Shown here in pieces: positions 32,738-42,800 of a stretch of 64,000 nucleotides of DNA. Within the stretch, counting starts at the first letter, position 1. The number at the start of each line of letters is the position of its first letter. A program made the position numbers and the translations under genes. This DNA comes from VAZQ01 sp963712565 (GTDB taxonomy: Bacteria; Pseudomonadota; Alphaproteobacteria; Rhizobiales; Xanthobacteraceae). The notes beneath the pieces are model-generated. The model was not told the DNA's origin. It made no database searches and saw only the letters and a program-made list of their open reading frames with translations. The DNA lies in the NCBI GenBank assembly GCA_963712565.1, contig CAVQIP010000077.1, forward strand, positions 1 through 64,000, read 5' to 3'.

Positions 32738-34393
32738 TTAGCTCGCCGAACGCTGCATCACCGGCAGCACGAGGCACGAGGCGTGCGCGCCATCGTGGTG
32801 GATGGTGTCGGTGCCCATCAGCGAGGGATGATAGGGATGCGAGAAAACCCCGTCGGTCGCGGGCGAGTCGCCGTTGGCCAGCTCGAGCCGGATGCGGTGG
32901 CCTTGCTTGAATACGTAGCAGACCGGCAGCACCTCGATGTCGAACTGGTAGACCTCGCCGGGCGTGATCGGTTGCGGATTGGTGTGGGTGTAGAACGGGC
33001 GCGTGGCGGTCGAGCGCTGCACGTCCTTCTCGCGATGCGAGGCCTTCAGCCAGCCCTTCGACACCGGCGTATAGCCCGGCTGCTCGCCCTTGGCGCGCGC
33101 CGCCGCATCCTGCGGATGCTGGTCGGTGAGCTTGACGATGAACTGGGTGTCGATCGCGCTCGATGAGGCGTTGAGTCTGAGCACGATCGGCCCGGTGACT
33201 TCGAGATCGGCCGGAAGCGGCGCGCTGGTGAAGGTCAGCACCCGGCGGACCGGATCCACCCGCCCGTCCGGGCCGATGACCGCGACGCCGTTGACCCATT
33301 CCCAGTCGGGATAGGTGTAGCTCGTGGACCGCTCGCCCGCCGCCGGCTTCTCGGTCGACAGCCCGCCGTCATTGAGCGAGGTGACGCTGCCCGACGGACC
33401 CTTGCGCAGGTAATAGGCGACGGGGGTCGCGCGCCGCGGCGGCCATTCCTCCTCCGCGCGCCAGACATTGGCGCCGCGCACGAACAGCTTCACCGGCTCC
33501 GCCTCCATGAAGCCGTTGTTCTTGCCCTTGAGATGGAGGTCGTAGAACGGCAGCAGCTCCTTTTCGTGGAATTCGACCTGGTCGAACATCCGGTGCGCTT
33601 CGAACGTGTTGCGCGCCCCGGTGACCACGAGCTTCTTCGGCGCCTTGACCTCCTCGTAGCCGAGGATGTTGCCGCGCAGGTGCAGGCCCATCTTGCCCCA
33701 GTGCCCGATCGACAGCACCGGGCACTTGATCTTGTCGAGCCGCCAGTAGGGCGAGCGCTGGCGCCAGAATTCGTCGTCGAGCGAGTGGTCGATGATGGCG
33801 CCGACGAGATCGAACGTCATGGGCGGGCGGCCGTGCCGGCCGGCCGGGCGGTGCTGGTTGTCGGCGCGCAGGCTCGTGTACCAGACCGAGCGGTAGCTGC
33901 AGTAAATGCCGCCGTGGTAGTTCGAACCGCGATACTGATCGACGAGGCCGTCGTAGGGCGCGATGCAGGCGAGCCCCGGCGGGTTGTAGGTGGCCATCAG
34001 CCATTGCGCCATCGCGTAGTACGACTGGCCGATGCCGCCGACGCGGCCGTTGCTCCAGTCCTGCTTGATGATCCAGGCGATCAGCTCGAGATAGTCCTGC
34101 TGCTCGTTGAGCCCCATGAACTCGAATTCGCCTTCGGAACGGCCGGAGCCGCGCACGTCGGCGTGGACATAGGCGTAGCCCTGGCCAACATACCATTCGA
34201 CCGGGCCGGTCTCGCGCCACAGGAACAGCGGATAGGCCGGCACTTCGTCCATCTCGTACTGGTAGGGCGAGGCCGCGAACAGCGCGGGAAAACGGCCGGC
34301 GGCGTCGGGCCGATAGACGCAAAGCGAGATGCGGACCCCGTCGCGCATGGTGACGGCGATGCCTTTTTCGACCTTCATCTTGTGCTCGGGCAT
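32738..34393 (-). CDS. CocE/NonD-family hydrolase (X-Pro dipeptidyl-peptidase S15 type)
   Basis: The 551-residue product opens with VTMRDGVRISLCVYRPD, then AYVHADVRGSGRSEGEF and the nucleophile elbow GIGQSYYAM with Ser124. A cap region and a C-terminal jelly-roll (VTGPIVLRLNASSSAIDTQF; GHRIRLELANGDSPA) complete the CocE/S15 layout. Family members cleave cocaine esters, acyl ureas or Xaa-Pro dipeptides; the substrate here is unknown. No signal peptide is evident. It stands alone between a repeat and an IS remnant. Confidence 0.9.
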   Translation of the reverse strand: MPEHKMKVEKGIAVTMRDGVRISLCVYRPDAAGRFPALFAASPYQYEMDEVPAYPLFLWRETGPVEWYVGQGYAYVHADVRGSGRSEGEFEFMGLNEQQDYLELIAWIIKQDWSNGRVGGIGQSYYAMAQWLMATYNPPGLACIAPYDGLVDQYRGSNYHGGIYCSYRSVWYTSLRADNQHRPAGRHGRPPMTFDLVGAIIDHSLDDEFWRQRSPYWRLDKIKCPVLSIGHWGKMGLHLRGNILGYEEVKAPKKLVVTGARNTFEAHRMFDQVEFHEKELLPFYDLHLKGKNNGFMEAEPVKLFVRGANVWRAEEEWPPRRATPVAYYLRKGPSGSVTSLNDGGLSTEKPAAGERSTSYTYPDWEWVNGVAVIGPDGRVDPVRRVLTFTSAPLPADLEVTGPIVLRLNASSSAIDTQFIVKLTDQHPQDAAARAKGEQPGYTPVSKGWLKASHREKDVQRSTATRPFYTHTNPQPITPGEVYQFDIEVLPVCYVFKQGHRIRLELANGDSPATDGVFSHPYHPSLMGTDTIHHDGAHASCLVLPVMQRSAS

Positions 34394-34504
34394 GTTCCCC
34401 CCTCCGCGTCGGCGCTTTCCCGCCGCACGACACTAAGGCGTGTACTCATAAATGGCGATTGGCGAGAGCGGCCTGATAATGTCGCTTTGAAGCGCTTTGC
34501 GGAC

Positions 34505-35362
34505 TTAAGCCGGACATCGTGACATGTCCGTTAAGCATGCCCGATCATCTCGTCTCGCAACATGATTTTGCGCTGAATCGAGCGCGCCCGATTGATACTT
34601 GCAGCACGTCAGTCCAAATACCGCCCCGACGGCCTTGGATTTACGGAAGCGAGCGGGCACGTCGACGGTTGCGCGATAGGTCAACGCCACCACGGGGCCG
34701 ACACCTGGGGTCGTCATCAACCGCCGGCACACCTCGTCGTCTCGGACGATGGCCAGCAAGCGGCGATGCGCAATGACGATCTGTTCGCGTAGCGCCCGCC
34801 GGACAATAAGAAGCGGTTCGACCAGGGTGGTCAGATCAGGGATATTCTCGACCAGCTCCTTGATGCGCGCTTCGAATCTCCTCGTTGCCACTACGCCGAC
34901 CTTAAGACCGAAGTTGCGCAACGTGGCGCGCAGGTCATTCTCGATCGCGATGGCCTTCGACTGCAGCAGCTTGCGGTGGGTCAGCAGCATTCGCAGCTTC
35001 TGGCTCCGTAACGTCTTCACGTGCACCGGACGATAAAGCCCCGCCCGCATCATCTGCGCGATCCCGCGAGCGTCGTTGCGGTCCGTCTTGTTGATCTGCG
35101 CTTTCAACGCTGCCCGCATTTGCCGCGTCTCAACGCAGATCGCCGGCAAGCCCGCTTCGGCGAGAACGCTGAACAGCCATTGCGATAACGGGCCAGCTTC
35201 CAAGCCAATTCGCTTGAAGTGGTAGGCGGGGTTGGTCAGCACCTTCAGCAATGCCTCGGGTTCGCTCGCCACCCTTACTTCCCGAACAATCTTGCCCGTA
35301 TCATCCACAATGCAGACGCTCGTCTCCTTGACCGAAACGTCTAGTCCAGCAAAATAGTCCAT
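34505..35362 (-). mobile_element. Truncated IS110-family transposase
   Basis: The start is ATG 35360-35362 (MDYFAGLDVSVKETSVCIVD). The N-terminal RuvC-like DEDD part is intact (GLDVSVKET; RIGLEAGPLSQWL; INKTDRNDARGIAQMM), as is the start of the transposase_20 part (MTTPGVGPVVALTYRATVDV, RKSKAVGAVFGLT). After that the reading shifts (CCKYQSGALDSAQNHVARRD) and ends at about 286 residues, some 50 short of the family, losing the conserved C-terminal Ser region. The element is therefore unlikely to move by itself. Its right end near 34440-34505 joins unrelated sequence. No clear terminal repeats, which IS110 elements often lack anyway. Confidence 0.88.
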
Positions 35363-35506
35363 GCTGCGCTTCTCCTTCTGATGCTTGAGGCCGTACACAC
35401 GGACCTCGTTTCACCATCAGCCTGAAGCGCAGCACCCAAAATCTTCATCTATCCACAAGCTCTGCCAAAAGCTGACTCATGCACCGCAGCAAAGTACGCG
35501 CTTCAT

Positions 35507-35872
35507 TCAATCACCTCGACGGGGGCTGCTGGAGGAACCAAGCCACCAAGTGCGACCGAGAAGAATTGACAAAACTACGTGAAGCGCAACCGCCGGCCAT
35601 AGAAGGATGCCGGTCAACCCACCTGCGAAACCGAGGTAAGCAAGATACAGCGTGACGATCATGCTGTAGGTCAACATGCCGACCAGCGGCGGGCCCGGCC
35701 AGCAGGCGACCCCTAAAGCAATCAGGGCGATGCCGGCCACGCGCGCAACCGGTATGGCGACGCCGGTCAATTCCTCACCCAACAACAACTGCCCGACGAG
35801 CGAGGGAACAATCAGCAAGGCCAATCCGGTAACGCCTTCGCCGAGAGCGGCGAAAATCAGCACCTTTTTCAT
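35507..35872 (-). CDS. Small four-helix membrane protein (121 aa)
   Basis: The product is nearly all hydrophobic with four helices: VLIFAALGEGVTGLALLIVP, AIPVARVAGIALIALGVACW, LVGMLTYSMIVTLYLAYLGF and LLWPAVALHVVLSILLGRTW. No known motif is seen. It starts 12 bases after the end of the arylsulfatase gene on the same strand, so the two were probably one operon. Function unknown. Confidence 0.6.
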   Translation of the reverse strand: MKKVLIFAALGEGVTGLALLIVPSLVGQLLLGEELTGVAIPVARVAGIALIALGVACWPGPPLVGMLTYSMIVTLYLAYLGFAGGLTGILLWPAVALHVVLSILLGRTWWLGSSSSPRRGD

Positions 35873-35884
35873 CGACCTGATTAC

Positions 35885-38313
35885 TTAGCGCTCAAGTTTG
35901 AAGGTCAGCTTGTTGATCTTGCCGGTGAACTTGAACGGAACATCGTAGCGATACTCCACCATCGCGACCCCGGTGCGGGTGTCCTGGCCGATGTCGAAGG
36001 TTTCGTCCTCCGGGAACGTGATCGGGGTGGTGTGGTCCATGGAATTCCTGGCCACTTCCTTTCCGTCCACGGAGAGCACGCCCGTGCCGCCCTTGCCCAA
36101 ACCAGCACCTTCGGACTTGAAGTCGAAGACGATGGTGTGCTTACCGGCGCTCCAACTCCGGCCCCTCCCACGTCGTGCGCTTGAGGTCGAGCAGGTTATA
36201 GAGGAACACCACCTTGCCCCGGCCGAATCCGAATTCGCCCTTGCTCAGGAACAGGCCGTAGCCGCCGAAGCGCCCGCCCTCGGTGACGATCATGCCTTCC
36301 GCGCCGCCTTCGGGAATCTCGACCTCGGCGGTGATGGTGTAGGACTTGTCCAGGATGCTCGGCGCAGCGCTGGCCGGCACGCCGGTCAGTTCGCCCGAAT
36401 AGGTGAAGACCGTTCGTCCCGCCGTCAGGCTCGGGCGCGGCGTATTCCAGCGCGCGAGCGACGAGTTGTCGAGCGGCAGCACGTCGTACTTCTTCGCCTC
36501 CAAATAGAAGAGGGCCTGCATCTGCTTGAGCTTCTCCGGCATCTTGGCGGCCAGGTCGTTGGACTGGGTCGGGTCCTCCTGGACGTTGTAGAGCTCCCAC
36601 TTGTACCCGGTGATCACATCCGGAGGCGTCGCGGTGCTCAGCTCCCACGGGAGAGTCGCCGGGGTCGTGGCACGCCACCCACCCGTCGTGATAGATGGCG
36701 CGATTGCCGAGCATTTCGAAGTATTGCGTCGTGTGCCGGGTGGGCGCGTTGGCGTTCGCCTTGTCCCACGTGTACACCATGCTCACGCCTTCGATGGGGC
36801 GCTGCTTGATGCCGTTGATCGTATCGGGCGCCGGGATGCCGGTCGCTTCGAGGATGGTCGGCACGATGTCGATGACGTGGTGGAACTGGCGGCGGATGCC
36901 GCCCACGTCGTTGATGTGGCCGGGCCAGGACATGGCCACGCCCTGGGCCGTCCCGCCGAAGTGCGACGCCACCTGTTTCATCCACTTGAACGGCGTGTCC
37001 ATCGCCCACGCCCAGGCTGCCGCAAAGTGCGGGAACGTCCGCTCGGAACCCCAGAACGGGTACCAGAGGAACTGGTCCTTGACCGGCACGGAAACGCCGT
37101 TGAAGGTGGTGAACTCGTTCGGCGTGCCGTTGAGCATGCCTTCGGCGCTCGCGCCGTTGTCGCCGCGATGTAGATGATCAAGGTGTTGTTGAGCTCGCCA
37201 AGGTCTTCGACGGCCTGGATGACCCGGCCGATCTCGTGGTCGGTGTAGGCAAGGTAGGCCCCGATAGACGTCGGCTTGCTTGATGAAGAGCTTTTTCTCT
37301 TCCAAACTGAGCGAATCCCACTCCGGCAGTTCCTTCGGCCACGGCGTCAGCTTGGCGTTCTCGGGCATGATGCCCAGCCGCTTCTGGTTGGCGAAGATGG
37401 TCTCGCGTATCTTGTTCCAGCCCTCGTCGAAGAGGTGCATGTCGCTGATCTTCTTGATCCACTCCGGCGTCGGATGATGCGGCGCGTGCGTGCCGCCCGG
37501 TACGTAATAGACAAAGAACGGCTTGTCGGGCGCGATCTCCTTGAGCTGCTTCATGTACTGGATCGCCTCGTCGGCCATGGCCGTCGTCAGGTTCCAGCCG
37601 GGATTGCCCTGGAAGGGGTAGATGGCCGTCGTATTGCGGAACAGGTTCGGTTGCCACTGGCTGGCGTCGCCGCCGACAAAGCCATAGAAATAATCGAAGC
37701 CCATCCCGTTCGGCCATTGATCGAACGGCCCGGCCTGGGTCGCCTGGTAGAAGGGCGTGTTGTGGTCCTTGCCGAACCACGAGGTCGCGTACCCGTTCTC
37801 CTTCAGGATGGTGCCGATGGTGCCCTTCTCGATCGGGATGATTGAGTCGTAACCCGGGAACCCCGTCGCGATTTCGCCGACCACCCCGAAGCCCACCGAG
37901 TGATGGTTGCGTCCCGTGATAATCGCCGCACGCGTCGGCGAGCACAGCGACGTGGAGTGGAAATTCGTGTAGCGCAGCCCGCTGTTCGCGATACGATCCA
38001 GTGCCGGGGTCGGGACGACGCCGCCAAAGGTGCTCGGCGCGCCAAAGCCGCATCGTCCGTCATGATCAGCAGCACGTTGGGCGCGCCCTTCGGCGGCACC
38101 ACGCGCGGCGGCCACCAGGGCTGTCGACTCCGATGCCCTTTCCTTGATCACCCCGCCGAATTTCGGATCGGGCGGCGGAAGTTGTTTTCCGTCGATCGTG
38201 GTGGTGGCACCGGGCGAACCTGGGACACCGGTGACCTGCTGCGCCAATGCCGAAACGCAACCAAGGGCGAGAAGACCCGCACCCGCAAGCATGTTGCGAC
38301 TGAGTTTCATCAT
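35885..38313 (-). pseudogene. Arylsulfatase gene broken by several frameshifts
   Basis: The start (ATG 38311-38313, behind GGGAG) gives a signal peptide (NMLAGAGLLALGCVSALAQQ). The formylglycine motif CSPTRAAIITGRNHHSVGFG is intact, as are GYATSWFGKDHNTPFYQ, FVYYVPGGTHAPHHPTPEW and VAMSWPGHINDVGGIRRQFH. Reading frames change near 38100 and 38050 (VVPPKGAPNVLLIMTDDA lies in another frame), near 37265 and 37165, near 36650 (YKWELYNVQEDPTQSNDLAA in another frame) and near 36140. The C-terminus (FTGKINKLTFKLER) ends at 35885. Full length would be near 800 residues. About six shifts argue for decay or poor sequence in this stretch. Confidence 0.88.
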
Positions 38314-38619
38314 GGAGAGCTCCCGTGGTCTTAGAAGGGACGTGCTGCACCTCAAAACGGGCGGCTCGGGGAAGACGAGACAATATCAAGCTTCGATGAC
38401 GGTTGCGCGAGTAAGATCACACACGCGCCTCCGCATTTTGCTAGGTCACCGATGTCCGAGTTGGGTCATTCGCGTCGATTCAGCGTCCTATACGAGTCCG
38501 CTTGTCCCCCATGTCGGACATTGTAGGCACGCTGCGCATTCGACGCGATGTGCCACGAGCGGAAGTAAACGTCCTTATTCGATCACCTCGTCGGCGGCCG
38601 CTTGCAGCGTGAGAGGAAC

Positions 38620-38700
38620 GGTGAGGCCGAGCGACGAGCGTTGCTGTTGCCGCACCGTCATTGCCGGGCTTGACCCGGCAATCCATCGCTTCACGAAAAG
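38620..38700. repeat. Dispersed repeat with GCCGGGCTTGACCCGGC hairpin
   Basis: GACGAGCGTTGCTGTTGCCG is followed by GTCATTGCCGGGCTTGACCC...ATCCAT (38657-38686). The same two-part unit occurs at 15505-15561. It lies in the 520-base gap between arylsulfatase and the next gene, which otherwise shows no gene; frames there are shadows. Confidence 0.8.
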
Positions 38701-38833
38701 CCCCAGCGTCATCCGCACGGTTTGCCGCGCGCACGTCGGTGTACATAACGACGCACCGCGCCCGTGCGGCTTGCCGCTCCCGGTGGGCTGCGGCATTGTT
38801 GCGCACAACAATAAACGCTCCGGAGGAAACGAC

Positions 38834-39805
38834 ATGCGCCGCTGGTATCCGGTCCTCGCAACGCTGGTGCTGAGCGCCACGACGTTGCCCTGCATCGCCC
38901 AGGACTATCCATCCCGGCCGATCCGGGCCATCGCGTCGCAGGGACCCGGCGGGTTGAGCGACATTTTCATGCGCGCGCTCGGCGACGAGATGGGCCCGCT
39001 GCTCGGCGGCACCGTCGTGGTCGAAGACCGCACGGGTGGGGCCGGCTCGATCGGCGCGCGCGCCTGCGGCGAGGCGCCGCCGGACGGCTATACGATCTGC
39101 ATTCTCCCCACCGAGCCGATCGTCATCAATCCGATCATCTTCCCGAACACGGGCTTCGATCCGAAGAAGAGCCTGGTCCCGATCACCAGGGCGTTCTACC
39201 TGACGCAGGTGTTTGCGGTGAACGCGTCCCTCAACGTCAAGTCGTTCGCCGAACTGGCGGCGGCGGCGAAGGCCAAGCCCAAGACGCTGAGCTACATGGC
39301 GCCCTCGCTGTCGAAGGTCGCGTTCATGGAAGACTTCAACAAGAAGCACGGCACCGACTTCGTCCGCGTGCCCTTCAAGGGCGGCGGCGATGCCGTCAAC
39401 AGCATGCTCAGCGGCACGACCCCGATCGCGATCTTCGGCATCGGCAATCTCGTTCAGTTCATCCGCGACGGCAAGGTTCTCGGGCTGGCCGTCGACGGCG
39501 ACAAGCGCTCGCCGCTCGCTCCCGAGATTCCGACGTTCAAGGAGATCGGCTACAAGGAGCACCTGATGGCGACGTTCTTCGGCATCTATGCGCCGACCGG
39601 CACGCCAAAGCCGATCATCGACAAGCTCAACAATGCGATCGTGAAGGTCGCGTCGAACCCCGAATTCCAGCGCAGGCACATGATCAGCCGCGGGCTGGCG
39701 CCGGTGCTGAACTCGCCGGAACAGTTCGCCCAGGAGCTCGAGGCCGACCGCGCCGAGGGCCTTGCGGTGGTGAAGGCCTCGGGACTCTATCCCGACGTGA
39801 GGTGA
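38834..39805 (+). CDS. Tripartite tricarboxylate (TctC/Bug) substrate-binding protein
   Basis: The ATG at 38834 has GGAGGAA about 6 bases upstream. The 323 residues have a signal peptide (VLATLVLSATTLPCIAQ) and the Bug fold: DYPSRPIRAIASQGPGGLSD, VVVEDRTGGAGSIGARACGE, FVRVPFKGGGDAVNSMLSG, KRSPLAPEIPTFKEIGY and FFGIYAPTGTPKPIIDKLN. It is a periplasmic receptor for a carboxylate. No TctA/TctB membrane genes are beside it, so it is an orphan receptor; the ligand is unknown. Confidence 0.9.
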   Translation: MRRWYPVLATLVLSATTLPCIAQDYPSRPIRAIASQGPGGLSDIFMRALGDEMGPLLGGTVVVEDRTGGAGSIGARACGEAPPDGYTICILPTEPIVINPIIFPNTGFDPKKSLVPITRAFYLTQVFAVNASLNVKSFAELAAAAKAKPKTLSYMAPSLSKVAFMEDFNKKHGTDFVRVPFKGGGDAVNSMLSGTTPIAIFGIGNLVQFIRDGKVLGLAVDGDKRSPLAPEIPTFKEIGYKEHLMATFFGIYAPTGTPKPIIDKLNNAIVKVASNPEFQRRHMISRGLAPVLNSPEQFAQELEADRAEGLAVVKASGLYPDVR

Positions 39806-39953
39806 AGTAATACCAAAGGCAACAATCAGTGACCGTCATCCTGAGGTGCAAGCACGCAGGCAAGTCTACGCAGCCTGCGCAAGCTTGGCTGCGTGCGAGC
39901 CTCGAAGGATGGACGGCCCCTAACTCGCGGGGGCATGCGGGCCGTCGCCCTTC

Positions 39954-40014
39954 GATCTCGGGTTTACCCGAGATCGGACTCCTGAGCGCGCAAGTCGGCT
40001 ACCGCCGACTTGCG
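39954..40014. repeat. Composite double-palindrome repeat, copy 2
   Basis: GATCTCGGGTTTACCCGAGATC (39954-39975) is followed after 12 bases by GCGCAAGTCGG-N5-CCGACTTGCG (39988-40014). The pair recurs at 15427-15488 with the same order and spacing; the second half alone recurs at 52520-52545. The 325-base gap between the Bug gene and the next gene holds no other feature. Confidence 0.85.
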
Positions 40015-40130
40015 ATGGCCCTCGCTTCGCTCGGACACCTCAGGGTGACGGTCAACGATTGGTACCGTTGATATAAGCCGGCAGCGGTTGGGACGGCGCG
40101 CCGGCGCGGCGCCGGCTCGCGAGATTCCCG

Positions 40131-40712
40131 CTATCCCTTCGGTCCGAACAGCAGGGCGGCGGCGATCAGGATCGCAAACCCCGCGAGCAAGCCGAACAGG
40201 AACGCCTTGAGGCCGCGCCGGCGGCTCCGGCGCTCCAGGCGCGCCTCCTGCTCGAGATCGCGCGGGCTCGCCGGCGCGCCGTCGACCAGGGCGCGCTCGC
40301 GCTCGATCAGGCGTTGCGCCACGTATTTCGTCACCGCCTCGACGATCTCGTCGACGTGCACGGATTCGAGCAGCACCTTGCGGCCGTAGCGGCCGTCCTG
40401 CACGAACCGGTAGAGACGCTTGTCGCGGCCCATGCCCACGTGCGCGATGGCGTCGATCCACAGCCGCGGCGTCTCGCCCCGGCTGATGCCGCGATCGAAC
40501 AGATCGACCTGTTGGGGAATTTCCTCGAACAGCGGGTCGAGCGCCTCGTTCAGGAGCTCGAGCCGGGCGACCTCGGCGTCGTGCAGATCGACCACGACGC
40601 CGGTGCGCTCGGCGTGATCGACGCGCGCCTTGCGCAACGCCTCCTTGAGTCGCTCCCGCGGCGGCTCGCCCGGCCTGGTCGGTTCGGCGTCTCGGCGTTT
40701 ACGACCCCACAT
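40131..40712 (-). CDS. Hypothetical protein with C-terminal membrane anchor (193 aa)
   Basis: The start is ATG 40710-40712 (MWGRKRRDAEPTRPGEPPRE). Residues 1-160 are hydrophilic, helical and charged (FEEIPQQVDLFDRGISRGET; LWIDAIAHVGMGRDKRLYRF). The end is a basic stretch (RRSRRRGLKA) followed by one hydrophobic helix (FLFGLLAGFAILIAAALLFG), so it is a tail-anchored type protein facing the cytosol. No family is recognised. Confidence 0.6.
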   Translation of the reverse strand: MWGRKRRDAEPTRPGEPPRERLKEALRKARVDHAERTGVVVDLHDAEVARLELLNEALDPLFEEIPQQVDLFDRGISRGETPRLWIDAIAHVGMGRDKRLYRFVQDGRYGRKVLLESVHVDEIVEAVTKYVAQRLIERERALVDGAPASPRDLEQEARLERRSRRRGLKAFLFGLLAGFAILIAAALLFGPKG

Positions 40713-40814
40713 GACCGGCAACCTAGCAATCGACGGCGGCAAGGCAAGGGGCGGTCGCAGGCCCGGGAGCACTATTCCATGGATTGCGCGGCGCCGGGGC
40801 TGACACGGATCTGT

Positions 40815-40925
40815 CATCCCCGCGCAGGCGGGGACCCCTGTCCCAGAGGCTGGCGCACGTGGCACCATGGGTCCCCGCAACGGGGTCCCCGCGACGCTGG
40901 CGTCGCGGGGTGCCCCTCGTGGGGA
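40815..40925. repeat. Dispersed repeat, GTCATCCCCGC...GGGGACGAC type
   Basis: GTCATCCCCGC-GCAG-GCGGGGAC begins the element, and several related GGGTCCCCG and GGGGACGACG units follow. A similar element lies at 55354-55426. It separates the hypothetical gene and the SDR gene, which ends at 40936. Confidence 0.75.
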
Positions 40926-40935
40926 CGACGGCGCA

Positions 40936-41682
40936 CTACACGCAGCGCCCGCCATCGACCTCCAGCACGTTGCCGGTGAGGAAAGAGGCTTCGTCGGAGG
41001 CAAGGAACAGCGCCGCGTTGGCCACGTCGTCGATGGTTGCAAACCGGCCGAGCGGCACCGTGGCCTTGAACTGCGCACGCAGTTCCGGCGAATCACCGCC
41101 CATGAAGGTCGGCAGCAGCGGGGTCTCCGCCATCACCGGCGCGATCGCGCAGACGCGGATGCCGTCGGGCGCGAGCTCCGCCGCCATCGATTTCGAGACC
41201 AGGTTCACCGCAGCCTTGGAGGCGTTGTACCAGGTCAGGCCCGGCCGCGGCCTGATGCCCGCGGTGGAGCCGATATTGATGATCACGCCGGATTTCGCCT
41301 TGCGCATGATCGGCACGACGGCGTGCGCGAACAGGAAGATCGACTTCACATTGACGGCCATCAGGCGGTCGAACTCGGCCTCCTCCACTTCGAGCATCGG
41401 CCGCCGCAGGTGGCTCATGCCGGCATTGTTGACGAGGATGTCGACCGTTCCGAAGGCGTCGACCGTGGCCTGCACCGCGGCATCGACATCGGCGCGCCGC
41501 GAGACATCGCAGCGCACGGCAACGGCCTGGTTGCTGATCGAGGCCGCGACCTCGCGCGCGGCGCGCTCGTTGAGGTCGGCGATCGCGATGCGCGCCCCTT
41601 CGCGCGCGAACGTTTCGGCGATCCCCTTGCCGAAGCCCGAAGCGCCGCCGGTGACGAGCGCAACCCTGTTGTCGAGACGCAT
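40936..41682 (-). CDS. SDR-family oxidoreductase
   Basis: The start is ATG 41680-41682. The 248 residues contain the classical SDR set: cofactor motif TGGASGFGKG, DLN acidic residue after strand 2 favouring NAD, NNAG, catalytic Ser in INIGSTAG, YNASK (Tyr/Lys) and the C-terminal VLEVDGGRCV. It starts 5 bases after the hydroxypyruvate-isomerase-like gene and so forms a two-gene unit. The substrate is probably a hydroxy-acid or sugar acid linked to its partner, which is inference. Confidence 0.9.
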   Translation of the reverse strand: MRLDNRVALVTGGASGFGKGIAETFAREGARIAIADLNERAAREVAASISNQAVAVRCDVSRRADVDAAVQATVDAFGTVDILVNNAGMSHLRRPMLEVEEAEFDRLMAVNVKSIFLFAHAVVPIMRKAKSGVIINIGSTAGIRPRPGLTWYNASKAAVNLVSKSMAAELAPDGIRVCAIAPVMAETPLLPTFMGGDSPELRAQFKATVPLGRFATIDDVANAALFLASDEASFLTGNVLEVDGGRCV

Positions 41683-41687
41683 TCGAT

Positions 41688-42494
41688 CTACCCCTTTGCA
41701 GCACTGCCTCTTGTCGGCGTGACTCCATATCCGCGCGCCCAGCCCAAGCCGTCCTCGGTTCGTGCGCGCGGCCGGTATTCGCAGCCGATCCAGCTGCGGT
41801 AGCCGAGACGATCGAGCGCGGCGAAGATTTCCGGGTAATTCACCTCGCCCTCGTCGGGCTCTTGCCGCGACGGCACCGCCGCGATCTGCACGTGGCCGAC
41901 CAGCGGAAAGTGCTTTTCCAGCCGCCTGATCAGGTCGCCGCCGACGATTTGGGCGTGATAGAAGTCGAACTGGATGCGCACGTTCGGCCGCTCCACCTTG
42001 GCGACGATGTCGGCCGCCTGCTCGACGCGGGTGAGGAAATAGTCCGGCCGGTCGCGCGGATTGATCGGCTCGATCAGCAGCGTGATGTTCTTGCCTTGCG
42101 CCGCATCGGCCGCGCGCGCCAGATTCTTGATGAAGGTCTTCTCCGCCGCCGGGCGCTGCTCCGGCGGCACCTTGCCGGCGAGGCAGTGGATCTGGCAGCC
42201 GCCGATCGCAACGACGTAGTCGAGCGCCTGTTGGAACAGCGCGGCGAATTCCTGCTCGCGACCGGGAACGGCCGCGCCGCCGGACGCTCCCGCCGGCACC
42301 TGGCCGAGCGCGGTGTTGAGGCCGAGCATCGTCAGGTCGTGCCGATCGAGCTCGGCCTTCACGGCCGAGGGCGCCTGGTCGTAGGGAAATTGCAGCTCGA
42401 CCGCGCGGAAGCCGGCGTCGGCCGCCGCCGCGAAGCGCTCGATCAGGGGGCGCTCGGTGAAGAGATAAGCCAGATTGGCGGCGAAGCGAGGCAT
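41688..42494 (-). CDS. Hydroxypyruvate isomerase / 2-oxo-tetronate isomerase-like protein
   Basis: The 268-residue TIM-barrel protein reads MPRFAANLAYLFTERPLIER, GFRAVELQFPYD, then metal-site segments LLIEPINPRDRPDYFL (Glu), QFDFYHAQIVGGDL (Asp, His), HVQIAAVPSRQEPDEGEVNY (His, Gln) and GCEYRPRARTEDGL (Glu). This matches the Hyi/OtnI family, which interconverts hydroxypyruvate and tartronate semialdehyde or handles 2-oxo-tetronate phosphates. Together with the SDR, it suggests a sugar-acid degradation step. It reads divergently from a complex repeat at 42497. Confidence 0.88.
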   Translation of the reverse strand: MPRFAANLAYLFTERPLIERFAAAADAGFRAVELQFPYDQAPSAVKAELDRHDLTMLGLNTALGQVPAGASGGAAVPGREQEFAALFQQALDYVVAIGGCQIHCLAGKVPPEQRPAAEKTFIKNLARAADAAQGKNITLLIEPINPRDRPDYFLTRVEQAADIVAKVERPNVRIQFDFYHAQIVGGDLIRRLEKHFPLVGHVQIAAVPSRQEPDEGEVNYPEIFAALDRLGYRSWIGCEYRPRARTEDGLGWARGYGVTPTRGSAAKG

Positions 42495-42496
42495 GA

Positions 42497-42613
42497 GTGT
42501 CCCGATCCGAAGTTCGCAAAACCCTCGCGGCGCCCTCTGATGCGAACTTCGGAATCAAAGGACACTAGCAGCTTGACGATTCTAGTGCGGTTTTTGAAAT
42601 CGCACCGCACTAG
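42497..42613. repeat. Composite palindromic repeat, orientation 1
   Basis: A long hairpin GTGTCC...CCGAAGTTCGCA / TGCGAACTTCGG...GGACAC (42497-42565) is followed by CTAGTGCGG / CCGCACTAG (42582-42613). The same two units occur in inverted order at 47845-48010. Both copies sit in promoter regions, here between divergent genes; the remaining 190 bases up to 42800 show no gene. Confidence 0.8.
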
Positions 42614-42800
42614 TGCGACCTTGCGATGAGCGCGCGATCCGCATAACCAGCGTATCGTTGCACCGACTGGCGTGTCCAGCAGAGCGCATCCCGATTGGCT
42701 TTGCATCGTGATGCGCTCTAGCTTCTTCCCTCGTGCGCATGTTCTATTCGGCAATACCGGTTCCTGCTTCCGGAACATGCGCCCCCGACGAAAGCCTGGC

